DNA from: Leptoclinus maculatus
Taxonomy: Eukaryota > Chordata > Actinopteri > Perciformes > Stichaeidae
Assembly: GCA_032191485.1 (NCBI GenBank)
Contig: JAVDOI010000002.1
Location: forward strand, 10,035,120-10,099,119
Length of the DNA: 64,000 nucleotides
Reading direction: 5' to 3'
In this document: piece after piece, positions 24,326-36,432 of the stretch
Position numbering within the stretch: position 1 is the first letter of the stretch
Layout of the letters: each line of letters begins with the position of its first letter
Program-made: the position numbers and the translations under genes
Notes under the pieces: model-generated
Databases searched by the model: none
What the model saw: the letters and a program-made list of their open reading frames with translations, nothing else
Told to the model about the DNA's origin: nothing

Positions 24326-25521
24326 TGTAACTCACATTCAGCGCCACCCAAATCAATATCAGCAACAAGCCAGTCCCCAGCTCACTGTTGTTACATGTAC
24401 ATGCTGAATCCAACAGCAACAGACTCTATGTTGGAATGATTGGATTTTCATACTTTGATAAATAAAGCACGATCGATGTAGCAAATCCCACATGCAATAG
24501 TAAATTGATGCATCTGTTTTAATGGGACTGCAGCCTCAGCAGCCTTTGAGTAAAAAAACAACCATTTAATAGCTTTTATGTCTTATGAATGAGGCTTACA
24601 AATAGATACCTGTATTCACAGTCTTGTAACAGCACCTTAATGTGGGTGTTTATGTCTCTGTGAGCTGAAAGCTCATGGCTTCATTGGTCTTATTAAGGTC
24701 GATTTGTATAAATAACAAAAGGAAGAAAGATAAAGTTATACGGGTATGATATTTAGTTCTTTTTCAATCATTCACTAACGTCAAGAAAAATAGATCTGCC
24801 TCAACATATTTCCAAGCATGCTGAAAGGTTAGCCGTCTCACAATACCACAACACAGAAGCCCTTTAAATAGCAGTATGAGCAAGGATTACTGAATATAAG
24901 AAATCCATCCAGCCAACCAGTTCATGCGCAGACAAGCTTTTTACCTCTGCTACACAAACAGCGTTGCTGTGGCTGTAATTGTAATAAAAGACATCTTTGT
25001 AAAACAAGCAGTGAGGTGGAGAGAGAGCCGCATTTGACTGACTGATTTAGCTGCTGATGAAAAGTATCTCACCTCCACAAGCTATTACAGTCTTATTATT
25101 CAGTTCATTATGACCGTTTAATGTCACCTCTTCTGTTTATTCTCCATTTGTCTTGTGTCTGCAGCGCCGTGAAGAAGAGATGGATCTACAGTATTTGCCA
25201 AACCAGCAAGAGACTCACAACAACCAAAAAATCACAATGTTTTAAATTCTCCAGGAAGCTTTATACCTTCTGAAAATCATGATTTGACTAGATTGTTAAA
25301 AAGAACATCTGATTTCCTCTGCTCTGATCTTTGGTCTTGTGTGGTCAGAGTTTAGCCGGGTGTGCTGCTGCAAGCACCTTTTAACCTCCACTCGGCTGAA
25401 GTCGCATTGTTCCAGTTTAATTGGATTTTGATTGAGCTCCTCATCTGGAACATGTTTTCATAATTCAACCTGGAGAGCTGGTATTATTCATGTATCATTG
25501 AGGAAAATAGTTACACAAGTC
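24326..25521. other. Non-coding stretch, no gene seen
   Basis: AT-rich, without simple repeats. A possible exon start at 25165 is listed separately. Nothing else recognised. Confidence 0.5.
25165..25245 (+). other. Possible terminal exon after a splice acceptor
   Basis: TTTGTCTTGTGTCTGCAG ends at 25164. The next phase reads RREEEMDLQYLPNQQETHNN and six more residues to a TAA at 25243-25245 (26 codons). A second phase is open slightly further (KKRWIYSICQTSKR...). I recognise neither. The acceptor is good, but the call is weak. Confidence 0.13.
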
Positions 25522-25523
25522 TA

Positions 25524-27006
25524 CACTCTAAATTATTTCACCGTAAATTAACGGTAACTTACTGGCAGCAGGGACGCCAGTAATTTACTGTTTTTACGGC
25601 GCACTACCGTAATTTACTTTTACGGTATCTTACCGTATACTGGATTACGGTATGTGATAGTATGATAACTGGGTTATACCGTGATTTTACGGTATATGCC
25701 AGAATGTTACCGTTTATTTACAAAGGGTAATACAACCCAATACTTTTGCATTTAATTCCCAACAAATAAAAGAATCACAAGACATTCAATACATAATTGT
25801 TGCAGTTTATTACATGTTCTCAAATAATAAAGGTACATTGTATTACATCACAAAACTCACAATGTACTGCATGTTTAGAAGAAAACTAATACCAATAAAA
25901 TCGTTAATGAACAGCTTAACTGAACTCATTAGTATCAACAGTGTGACATTGAATTAAAATAGTATCAAGAACAGTGTAATATAACTGCATCACAGTCTAG
26001 CTTGTTAACAAGTCTTATACACATTCATAGTTATTTTGAACTGCATGAACTCACACATGAATGAAAACAATAAAGAGAGAGAACACCTTGAAAGAGGACG
26101 TGACTGCAGCGTGTTGGACTAACGTTCAACACTAAAATGAGTTTGATCTGTGATAACACACTCCTGTGATAACACACACTAACGTTACTGTTAGCGTTAC
26201 CTCAACTGTACATCGTCTTGAACACACGTCTGTGATTTCTGGTCCCCTCTCCATTTAGATAATCGTCCCGTTTGCGGTCCTACAGTTCAATAATAGCACA
26301 AGTAAACACAAGTTAGGTTACTAACGTTACATCTTAACACTGTAATAGGTGATTAACTTTATTTATGTTAACTTAACTTGCTATGCTGTTAGCTAGCTAA
26401 CCTTTCTAAGGCTACTTGAGCTCGAGCTAGCTAACGTTACAGAGCTAGCTCCACTAATTTAAGCAACCTAATGTAATGAAACAGACCAAGTAAAACATTA
26501 TCTGAGATGTTAACAGTTCAATAATCATGAAGACAAAACAATACTGGAGACTTTGAATTTCGGGTGATAAGAGTTACGTTACCTCGGCTCCTCGGTTGAT
26601 CTCCACGTGGCTGTTGCTCAGAAGGATGAACTGAAGCTGTTGTGTCCAAAGTCACGTTTAGGAGCACTCGGTCACGTCTTGTCACTCAAAAATGACTTTT
26701 AGGCAATAAGCAGTTTGAATAATATAAATATTCTATCGTCATTACCACATTAACCTACAATAGACAGTATGATGTAGATGGATTGTGATTCACTGAACTT
26801 GTATAGAGAAGCGTGTATCCACCTCTTCACAAAAATACTGTATTATGCTGATAAATTACGGTAGTCTGCTGTTATTGTTAATTGACGGCATTAACTGTTA
26901 ATTTACATGCAAGGGATGAACATTTAACTGTATGTTACAGTTATTATGAAATACTGTAAGATACCGTTGAAAATCCACCGTAAATTTACAGTAATTCGTT
27001 ACAGTG
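25524..27006. mobile_element. Non-autonomous DNA transposon with TACCGTAA-type subterminal repeats
   Basis: The left end CACTCTAAATTATTTCACCG and the complement of the right end, CACTGTAACGAATTACTGTA, are imperfect inverted repeats. Both sides carry dense TTACGGTA/TACCGTAA motifs (25540-25720 and 26840-27000). TA dinucleotides flank both ends (25522-25523 and 27007-27008), which suggests a TA target duplication. The 1.0-kb centre has no transposase frame. It is notable for several CTAACGTTA motifs between 26110 and 26440, and it includes CpG-containing, promoter-like sequence near 26580-26690. ACGGTAA-rich elements of this look are common in fish. The family is not named, and the TA duplication is too short to prove the mechanism. 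Confidence 0.7.
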
Positions 27007-27008
27007 TA

Positions 27009-28110
27009 TTAATACATCAAGTCAATTAGTTAAACATTTGTGTTGAATCAGAACAAAGAATATATAAAAATATTCAGTGGCTTAAAAAAAACGATTTATT
27101 ATTCTGCTCGTCACTGATTCAGCCTGCTTGTGAGTTACTATCAGTCCGGTTAAATGTTTTTGCTGAACAACAGCCAGCTCTGAAAGATGTGATCTTGGCC
27201 TTAATTTCCGAATTGGATTGGATTTTGTTTCCATAGTAATGGCCACAGACTAGTTCATTCACTGGATGGTGCCAGTGGACGTGCATTTTTATGACTATTC
27301 AGCCAGTCTGTATTGAGTTCTCATCTCCCCAACATCACTCCTGGGCTCTCCTTTGAATCACATAGCAAACCCAGTGGCATCTTACATCCACTTGTGATGT
27401 GCCTTTAAATGTGCCAGTATTGTGAGACGAGGAGTCGAACACTGATGTTGAAACACAACAGGGTAATACTAATCATCCCCAGCCATAACAGAATACATTA
27501 TTCTTAGCCACTTGATGTTGCTGTGGAAACTGTTTAAGAGTCAGCAGGTCTGCCAAGGGTGTGCAGATAAACATGTCGATGTTGGTGCGTGTGTGCATAC
27601 ACGTGTGGCTTGGCTTGGCTTGCTATGTGTTTCACCAATTGAAACGTTACACTACCCGGCGGCGGCAAATGCATGTTTGACAGGCTCATTTGAAAAAAAA
27701 CAACAACAGACAAACAGATTCTACGAGATTCGTGGTGGGTGAGAAAGAAATGAAAAAGTAATGGTGGAGGGAAGAGAAACGGAAACAGATGACGGGGGAG
27801 AGTGCACAAAGAGTGGCGAGGGACAGAGAGCCAAAAGGGGTGAGGAGAGAGTCTGGATCAGGAGACAGAGTGAGACAGAGGCAGAGAGAGTTGTGACATG
27901 TACAGGAGTATATATAGATTGTTATGGGGGCGTGTATTAAACCCTCTCTGCGAGGTGCGATGAATTGACTCTATTAATGAAAGTGTGAGCCACTGTGTGG
28001 TCATGGATCCAGGACGGACGCACGCACACACACACACACTGTGCTCCCTCTCCAGGCTCCTATCATTACCCATCATTACACCCCCCATTTGGCATCAGCC
28101 GGCCAGATCG
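27009..28110. other. Non-coding stretch with purine-rich block
   Basis: Ordinary sequence to about 27720, then a plus-strand purine-rich block at 27720-27900. No gene. The CGGCGGCGG near 27659 is isolated and not part of a CpG island. Confidence 0.5.
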
Positions 28111-28783
28111 ATCATGGCCGATAACTCTGTCTCACTCCAGGCCGGCCTATCTATCTCTATCTCACCCCCCCTCTCATATCGTACTTTCTCTGTATCTCTC
28201 TTTTTCACACCATATCTCCTGTCTCGCTGCCTCAACCCCCTCACACGACTCTCTCCTGCCTACAAACTGTATCAGTTTCAAAATTACTTAAATCGTCCGC
28301 CCACCCTATCCTCCTTTGCTTTTTAGCTTTGCTCTCTCCAAAGTATCTCTTCATCTCTTGTCGACCAAATCTCGATCTAACACTCACTAATCTCCTGCTG
28401 ACTCCTCTCTAGGTTCTGTACCGTTTCCCCTTAACTCATATCTCTAGCTTTTTGCCACTGTGACAGGCATATCAATCACCTTGTATTTCCATTTGTCGCT
28501 GACCTGCTTTCAGCTTCACTATAATATGCCTCTTCCTCTCCCACTGTACCCTCCCACAGCCTTTCATCTTCCTCTCAGTCTCTGTCACCCATCTTGCTCT
28601 CACTCAGGCAGCCCAGTCACACCAGCTGTGTCTTTGCAAATGACTTGACGACGCTTCCTCTCTTCTTTTTCCGTGCTCTCTTACTCCTCCTCCTCCTCCT
28701 TCTTCTTCTCCTCCACCACCACCTCCTCCTTCTGCTCCTCCTTCTATTTTAACTCTGCTTCCCTTTGTTCTCCTTGTCTACAG
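28110..28783. repeat. Pyrimidine-rich tract ending in CTC/TTC triplets
   Basis: About 670 bp in which the plus strand is mainly C and T, ending in an imperfect CTC/TTC/CAC triplet array at 28684-28745. Frames here (for example 27985-28326) encode only Ser/Leu/Pro/His runs and are not credible. The tract ends at a splice-acceptor-like CAG at 28783. Confidence 0.8.
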
Positions 28784-28816
28784 ACAGAGAGTGGTGATGC
28801 CGACATCAAGACTTGA
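28784..28816 (+). other. Possible short exon after a long pyrimidine tract
   Basis: CCCTTTGTTCTCCTTGTCTACAG makes an excellent acceptor ending at 28783. The following phase reads TESGDADIKT and stops at TGA 28814-28816. It could be the last ten codons of a transcript or chance at the end of a pyrimidine tract; the latter is more likely. Confidence 0.12.
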
Positions 28817-28855
28817 AGGCTCAAGGCTGGGCTCGCTTAGAGAAGTTATGGGTTC

Positions 28856-28858
<3 letters not shown>

Positions 28859-28898
<40 letters not shown>
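28859..28898. repeat. (TG)n microsatellite
   Basis: About 20 perfect GT units. Confidence 0.98.
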
Positions 28899-28899
<1 letters not shown>

Positions 28900-28901
<2 letters not shown>

Positions 28902-29499
28902 CATCGTACTACTTGTGTGTAAAAGTGCAAGAAAGCAACTGACAGGCAGACGCAGAGATGAACACTTGAAGAACTGAAAAGAAGAAAACCAAATTTCATT
29001 CATGCTGATCTCATTTGAGGATAACATGGCCTCAAAAGGAGGAGAGCGATCAGCTGCTTTTCTCCTCCTCCTTCACTGTCCCTCTCTTTACTTATGTCTC
29101 CTGATCTAATGATGCTCTTGCTTGTGTATGTTCCGCATTGATTCTAATTGAATTTGCATGGAACGGGTCTTTCAGACAATTGTCTGCAGCGAGGGCCCCA
29201 GATGGATTTTTAGCTTCTTCTGGAAGCATGAGAGATTAATGGGAGGAAGGCCACACCGGACAGAAAAGAGCAACAATCAATTTCTCAATAATTCCATATT
29301 TACACATTCTCATGTAAAGAGAGTTATAAAGAAGGGAGGAAACAGTTGGGAATACACCACATTGAATTGCAGAGAGTGGAGCATTTCCCTCTCCTGGGAG
29401 ACAGAACAGCATTGCAGGAGGAAATGAATGCAACATTGCCACAACAAGGCGCGTCTGTGCGGTTTTTATTTCACTGCCGTGCTCCTCTGTGTAAAGAAA
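28900..29499. other. Non-coding stretch, no gene seen
   Basis: Ordinary sequence. The 89-residue frame at 29158-29427 has no recognisable domain. Confidence 0.5.
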
Positions 29500-29790
29500 T
29501 CGGTCCTGTTGAGTTCTGATGAATTAATATTCGTTGTTGATTCACTTTACTCCCAGTAATAACTCCATATACCTCCCACTTTTCTTCATAAACTTACATT
29601 ATGACTTAATATTTGCTATATGGGCTGTTATTTATATGAATCATGGGAACATTCTCCACATTAGCCTTAATTCTTATTCACAAGCGTTTACAGGCATACT
29701 AATATGAACACATTAAACATATGCATCCGCAAACAAATTGAAGCTATAAACGGAGAAACTTAATTACTGAGATTTATAGCTCCAGATCTC
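29500..29790. promoter_or_regulatory. Candidate conserved non-coding element
   Basis: AT-rich, repeat-free block with GATGAATTAATATTCG near 29518, CTTAATATTTGC near 29605 and AACTTAATTACTGAG near 29758. The texture resembles the other homeodomain-site blocks. No conservation data. Confidence 0.28.
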
Positions 29791-30129
29791 AACAAACACA
29801 TTGATGAAAAAAACTGTTGTAACTAGTGTAACTGTCAGCCAATATAAACCAAAATAGGACCCAAATTGTAAAAATACAATATTGTTCTTGAAACACCTTG
29901 CAAGCCAGCCTCTGCAGAGCCAGAGCCTTGGCCATGGTTTCATTTGAACGCTATCATGCAGTGACACGCAGCCTTTGTACCGTAGATCCGCTTTGACACA
30001 GTCCGTCCTCATGCCCACTGTTGTGACACCGTTGCCACAGGGAACTATGTGTGTGTGTGTATGTGTGTGTGTCTGTCCGCCTTTGTATGCATGAGCGTGT
30101 TAGCTTGCGCGTGCACGTGTCCTGAGGTG

Positions 30130-30500
30130 TATCACTATACTGTGATACCGTCTTGCGTCAAAACACTGGTGACTTGCCAGATGTGAACTTGTGTGGTGAT
30201 GTCATACAAAGCAGCCTTAAAGCATCGCGGGCCCGCAGAGCCGCCTCCCTGGCCCCACAATATCCCTGGCTGTCTGAAGCGGCTATTGTTTCCTGGCTTT
30301 CCAGCTCTTTGAGCATCTGGCTGAGATGGTCTCTAGAGGCCGCGCTATAAGCCCCAGACTCGCTCCCTGCAGGCCGTCTCACTGACAGGAGATCAGGCTA
30401 CATCAGTATGTGTGAGAGGTACAGCGGGATCTGAGGGATGGATCCCATTTCAGCTGATCCAGCACACTGAGAGGTGGTTGCCGGAGACTCACAAAAAAAA
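30130..30500. promoter_or_regulatory. Candidate regulatory element, GC-rich with SOX-like site
   Basis: A locally GC-rich, simple-repeat-free block. It holds CGGCTATTGTTTCC near 30280 (SOX-type ATTGTT core) and several CG dinucleotides in an otherwise CpG-poor region. Both strands have open frames here (30153-30350 plus; 30158-30382 minus), but neither has a domain or splice context, so I favour a regulatory over a coding reading. Confidence 0.25.
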
Positions 30501-30625
30501 AAACTTACTTTGTGCACCTCTGTGTGTATGTGTGTGTGTGTGTGTGTCCGCGCACGTGTGTGCCTAGTTGCGTGTGATGTGAGTGGGTTTTAGAAAAAGA
30601 CAGCAGTGAAAGACAGTTGAGACAG

Positions 30626-30632
<7 letters not shown>

Positions 30633-30672
<40 letters not shown>
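30633..30672. repeat. (GA)n microsatellite
   Basis: About 20 perfect GA units. Confidence 0.97.
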
Positions 30673-30676
<4 letters not shown>

Positions 30677-31587
30677 AAATATGTTTGCCCTGTTCACACC
30701 GATCTGTTTGTGTGGGAGTGCATTAACATCTATGTGGGCTGGAAGGGAGGCTGAATATGCAAAACAGTTGGAACAAAGGCTAATAACTCTGGAGCTGCTG
30801 TGCAAAAAAAGATGGTACATTTCCTTGACTTTTGTGGAAGCCAAACAGGATTTTGTATCGTTTGGAGGAGGAACACAAGTTTATGTTACTTGAGTAGTGC
30901 AGGGAGAGCTTTTGAGTCTCAATAGCAAACTGACACGGGTGAAATTAAAACTACTTAGCCTTCACATTTGCATTCCTTCTCTTTCAGCTTTCAGCTCATC
31001 TGTCATCCTGTAGAATAAGTTTAAGCAACGCCGAAGATTATACAGCATTTTACCTAACAGCCCAAAACCTGATAAAACGCCATTGAATCCAAGTGTCGAT
31101 AGCAAGAACGTCGAGGTAACAAGGACAAATGAAATGAAGGTGATAACGCTAATAACTGGAAGGAATTTGAATGTGTGATTTAGAATTATTTATTCAAAGG
31201 AGCCAACTGAGTAATTCAAGGGTACAAATTTGCTTGAGGGAATGAAAAATGATATAGAGCACACAAATTAGTAATGTAAGGAGATGATATGCACTTGAAC
31301 AGCACAATGTGCTGATTTCAGGGAACAATTCATGAAACAAATGTCACCCCACAACGTAAATGGCTTCCTTGAAAACAAAGAATCCAGTCATTGTATTCAC
31401 TGTCACGTTTTTTAAAACCTTTGTCATTGCTGAAATATTTCCTCAGTCATTCGGTTGAATGGCAATTATGACATTTTTGTACGAGAGTGAGCTAAAAATG
31501 TGAGGATTATGTTGCGTTTTTTTAATAAAGTGGGGATCTGTGCGTCTATGTGCTCATGTTTGCTCGAATAAACACAGCAGGGTGTAA

Positions 31588-31589
<2 letters not shown>

Positions 31590-31620
<31 letters not shown>
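31590..31620. repeat. (TG)n microsatellite
   Basis: About 15 perfect TG units. Confidence 0.97.
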
Positions 31621-31621
<1 letters not shown>

Positions 31622-32010
31622 TTTCTTTTATTTCGGCAGTGGAAGGTTGCTGGCAGTAAAGGGATTTGAAAAGTGCGTTTTTGAACTTCTTCATGTTAGA
31701 AGTCAGTTTGATCAATGTCTGCTGCAGCTCCCACTTGCTGCAGGGCACAGTGAACCACTGATAAATGAATTCCTCTGTGTGAGTCCATGGAGTGATGTGT
31801 AGGTGTACGGTGAGAAAAAGAGAACAAAAGCAAATCACGGAGTCTAAAAGTGTGTGTCTGCATGTGTGCGAGTGTCCACAAAGCATGATATCTCCCATAC
31901 TGTATCTCTTTAGTGTGGAAAAGGTGTGGGTGCTGTGTATCTGCGAGCTTCTGTGTACGTCCGTGTGTAGTGTCCACTTATTGAATCACATATTTAAAGC
32001 CTCTAATTAG

Positions 32011-32199
32011 TATCATCTTACTCGTAGGCTCGTAGCGGCTAACAAAGACACCAATGAGTCTCTGGACTTTATCAGCCAGTCCAGCCACGGAGTCGGGGCT
32101 GGCAGTCAGGCCTCAGTGCCCAGCCTGGCCCTGGAGCCCAGCGGCCTGCAGAGGAACCCATGTGCAGAAAACCTTTTAGAGCTCCAGCAATCCGATTAA
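32011..32199 (+). other. Possible coding exon, 62-codon open frame without a start
   Basis: Between TAG at 32008 and TAA at 32197, the plus strand is open for 62 codons. The stretch has balanced amino-acid composition (ANKDTNESLDFISQSSHG, then VGAGSQASVPSLALEPSG, ending in LLELQQSD) and no low complexity. Possible acceptors ending in TAG lie at about 32026 and 32035. There is no in-frame ATG near the start, so it would have to be an internal-to-terminal exon. I recognise no protein. The same stretch has an AACAAAG (SOX/TCF-like) core and could instead be a conserved enhancer. Third-codon C/G preference is mildly in favour of coding. Confidence 0.25.
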
Positions 32200-35100
32200 G
32201 GCAGCTCTTTTTTTCTGCAGCACTGTTGATGCTGAGATAAGTGTTCTAGTGGGCTCCTCAGATCAACTCTAAAAGCACTATTTCATTAAACCAAGAACTC
32301 CGATTTCTGAGTGGACCATTTTGGGTTTCTTTATACACTTTGAGGAGGTAAGATGGGGCAGAGGAGCTTGCATACGTGTACACACACAGACATACAGCAG
32401 CAGCCATCAAGATGTGAAATAATGATGCTGGATAAAGCTGCTGCTGACAGAGTGAGTGGTAGGTGATGAATAGGCAGGAATGAGATGGATTTTATACATT
32501 TGATTTGCAGAAATAGATGGGAATCATGTGTCTGTGTATTCTTACTCTATGAGTGTTTATGATTGTGTGGTTTTTCATAGGCACGCAGGTACAACTTGAA
32601 AAGCCTCCATATTATAAGTGTTCTGGCAGAGCGTCAGTGGGATGATGGATGATGTCTTCATCGGTGGCCAATTCTCTGAAGTTGTGGTTTGAGCGCTGGA
32701 CTGAAAAACAAGATTACATTTAATGGACATTCACTCGCATCCAGAATTAACTGCAGGCTAAACACATACAGCTGCGCATAACATGGCGTCCAAGAAAACA
32801 ATTCAGTATCCAGTGTTTAAAGAAATGGCAGAGGAACACAAATAAAATTACTTGAAATTTTCACAATAAAGTCTTTAGTGAATATTGGTTTTAGTGTCAG
32901 CTGAATGGAATGAAATGTAAGCTATTTATTCATCAACTGGGCATTTTCAGATAACAGTTTCATATTTTTCAGCCTCAGTCAACTGGAAACAAAATGGTTT
33001 TATTGCCAATTTCATCAAAAATATTTGTGCACATGTTGGCAACAGAAGTGGCATTTTGCCCCGACCATCCAGACGAGTCAGCTAGCTTTAAACACTGAAA
33101 TAAAACTGTTGACTGCATCTAAACGTCTGGTTGCATGTTCGGTTGTCCGAATCCATATTTCAAGAGCGGACTCAAGCTCTGCAGAATTCGGACAGAATCA
33201 CGACCGCTTCGGAGCAACAGGTGTTTCAGTTTACCTGGTGACCGTGTTAAACGGTGACTTTTGGCCAATCGTACCCATGGCTGCTCATATTAACTTACAT
33301 GACTGGTTGGCTTAGATAAAAAAAAACTAAATTGACTGAAGGCTTGTACGAGGACACCTACATGTTGTTTTGGTGTTTTCATTGAGCCGCCGTCACTACG
33401 AGTAACCCAAGACGCATTCAACACGGTCACTCGTTAAACCGAAACACCGGTGACGTCAATAGCTGCAAGCCGTTAAGCGCGTTGACTGCCACTGGGCTGA
33501 TCAAAAATATGTTTTTTTTTAAGCACCCATTTTAAAATTCAATGAAGTCAAACCTCTGAGGCCACAGATAACGTAGTTGTAAGTATCTAGTGGTGACGTA
33601 TATGCTCATAATTTCTCTCTGGCGTAACGTTAACCACCAGGTTTCGCCACCAAATACTTGTGTTGTGACCTTATTTTGAATGCAATGCTCTCTAATATGA
33701 ACTTACTCTTTGAAGAGGACATTTTTCTTGTAATGTTCAGACATCAGGAACAGAACATTCCAATTTATAATGAAACTGTTTTGTGTCCAAGAAATACCTT
33801 TTCTTTCAGGCATTTAAACTCATCAGGGGTGAAGAAGGAAACATTCTTGTCACTTTCACATTAACATGTGTGACTTTTGTCTCTTATTCCGACTGCACAC
33901 TGACGAGCTTACTACACCAGTAGTTCAAGCGTCAAAGAAAGCCACAATGAACTAGCCTCTGCACTGGCAACTTTGTTAAACTATTAATCATTCAGAAAAT
34001 AAGGAACATTTCAAACACTTCTGTATTACACTGTACGAACACTGAACAAGCACTTTCACAAAAGGCTACAGGTCACAACTTTCGCTGAAAGTTTCTATAC
34101 CTGGTGGTTAGAAGATCATCTTGAAAATTGGAAAACTTTGAGAAGGTAGAAGTGCTGGTTATGTGACAGAGACACATCGATTATGCATCAACTTAAACCA
34201 AAAGCTGAATTTACTAACTAACTACTTAATCAACATGCCCCTAATTGTACTGCAGTAATCTGTATATCTGACTCGACGCTCGTCATGCTTTTCTGTAGTT
34301 CTTTTGCCCTCACTTTCCACGGCACTGTTAAAAATCACTACACACAATTGAATTGCTTTGAATTGAAAGGGTGTGAAAATGTGGGTTGACTTGGTAATAA
34401 GTCGTCAAGCCATTAAGACACTAAATAGGTATGCAGAGCCAGTTGCAGCGCTCTATCTCCATCAGAGGGTGACCTTTAGCACGGCCTGCTCCTGTATAGT
34501 TTTCCTCAGGGTGCGAGGTTGTGGTCAGAGCTCGGCTATATACAGTAGGAGTACTCAGGATCAATAGCTCTCTCTAAAGCTGTTCCCAGACACACCTGCG
34601 GTACCCGGGGTGGCCTTTGTGACACAGAGATAAAGAGAAAACACTCCCCAGGCTGTTAGTGTCTGCCATCTCCTCCTGTCCCTGCTTTCCCTCTTCCTCC
34701 TCCTCCTCCTCCTCCTTCTCAAACCTGCGCAGAGGAAGATGGATGAATCAAACTCCCATGACAGAGAGGGAAGCATTGCTAATATTTTCACGACGACAAT
34801 ATTGTCGTGACTTAACCTTTTTTCCCGAAAGGCGAGGCAAAGCCTCCCCTATCCATCCATGCCGGGGCGTGCTGCTGAGACAGCTGAAAGAGCTGGAGGG
34901 CGGGGTCCATGTATATTCACTAACTCTCTGCTCCATTAATCAAAAGACACAGCATGTTGGCTCCACCTGTCTGTCAGTGTCCTCTCACATTCCCTGGCCA
35001 CTTCCTCTCCCGCGGCCACTCCATTGGTCTCCTACACTTGATATGTGCATGTTTAAGGAGAGCGATCTCCTCTCCGTCTTCCCCGACTCTTTTCTGTCCC

Positions 35101-36120
35101 CGGTCTTTTCTTGCTGACTCCAATCGGCCACCTTTTCACTTTCTTTTTTTTCCACCCCCCCCCTTTCTTGTCCAACTCCTGTATGCAATTTCCCAATGCT
35201 CCTGGAACAGTAGTAGTGTGTAGTAAGAGTGTGCTGTCCAAGCAGGTTAGAGAAGGTAATTTGAGCCTGTGAGGGCGCCGTGGGGCTCGGATCTAGTTTT
35301 GGAAGTGTGTGCTGACGGTCAGCAATCCGGCACTGATCACACCAAAGCCACACAGATCGGGTAGATGTGCAAAATCCTGGTGGGAAGAAGGTAAGTGTAA
35401 ATGAGTTAAGGAGAGAGTGCAAGAGAAAGCAGTGATTGTAGTTTCATCCACATAGACAGAGTCGACAGAGATGTCACTTGCCACCGCGGGCCATGTTAGC
35501 TTCTGAGCTGAAGTCCATTTGCACCTGACACAATGGGAGAGCAACTTTTCTGCCTGAATCCACATGTAGTCAGGATAAAGGTTATACTTTTGTGCTCTGT
35601 GTGTGTGTGTGTGTGAGCACATTTAGAAGCATTTCTTCTGTTTTAAACGAATAGTACGTCTAAACTCAGAGCTTAGTTTCGACAGCACAATTGGCACAAA
35701 CTCGGTTGAACAACACACAACTACACCAAGAGTCCAAGTTGTGAGTTTGAGTTTGAGAGGAGTAGACAAGCGTCTGGTATAGAAGCAGTTTTAATATGTT
35801 AGCCTGTCTCCCTGCTGGCCTCCCCTCCCCCTTTCAGGGACGGCACTAATGCCATTAAGTGTGGGACAGATCTGTTCCATGTCTGCAGGCCTGCCAGTCT
35901 ACTGGTCTGCCCCGAGACCACTCTCCATCTAATCCTATCCTCTCTCTCTCTCTCCCTCTATCCTCCGCCTCCCCTCCACGCCAGAGACAGGAAGAGGCGG
36001 CTGGGAGAAAAATCTAATAAATAAATGAGAGGATGCAAGAGGAAAAAAATATATAAATTAAGTTCTTCGTTCTCGTAAATCATGTTGCCAACTTCCAGTA
36101 GACAGGAGGGCGGAGCTTAG
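32200..36120. other. Non-coding stretch, no gene seen
   Basis: AT-rich to 34.6 kb, then mixed. It includes a TCC-rich run at 34680-34718, a perfect 16-bp palindrome at 34793-34808, a C run at 35154-35163 and a donor-like AAG|GTAAGTG at 35390 without a matching acceptor. The 152- and 145-residue frames at 34659-35422 are pyrimidine- or purine-biased and overlap on opposite strands, so they are not supported. Confidence 0.5.
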
Positions 36121-36124
36121 GGGG

Positions 36125-36152
36125 GAGAGAGAGAGAGAGAGAGAGAGAGAGG
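36125..36152. repeat. (GA)n microsatellite
   Basis: About 14 GA units within a wider purine-rich block (36110-36230). Confidence 0.96.
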
Positions 36153-36321
36153 CAGACCATAGGAGGAAGAGGGAGGGAGAGGCAGAGAGAGAGTGGGAGA
36201 GGGAGAAAAAGAGGGAGAGAGTGCGGGAAGCGTTTCTGTTCCACCCTCAACCTAGGCTCGGCTCTGGAGACTCGGCGGCGAGGTGTTTTTAATTGATTTT
36301 TGATTAGATAGACATGAGGAC

Positions 36322-36339
36322 GGGGGTGGGGGGGGGGGT
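36322..36339. repeat. Interrupted poly-G run
   Basis: Five G, a T, then 11 G. A quadruplex-type run close to two GA tracts. Confidence 0.93.
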
Positions 36340-36404
36340 GTCCATTAGCATGAGGGGAATGAACCTCTGAGAGGAAGTGAGTGAGAGAGGAAGGTACAGT
36401 GAAG

Positions 36405-36432
36405 GAGAGAGAGAGAGAGAGAGAGAGAGAGG
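36405..36432. repeat. (GA)n microsatellite
   Basis: About 14 GA units. Confidence 0.96.

Larger units (their letters stand above)
30501..32000. other. Non-coding stretch with GA and TG repeats
   Basis: Contains short TG runs (30529-30547) and the two microsatellites listed below. The rest is ordinary AT-rich sequence without gene signals. Confidence 0.5.

Noticed and set aside
35293..35422. AAG|GTAAGTG donor at 35390 with an open upstream frame
   Set aside because: No credible acceptor at the left edge and overlapping opposite-strand frames; too weak to list as an exon.
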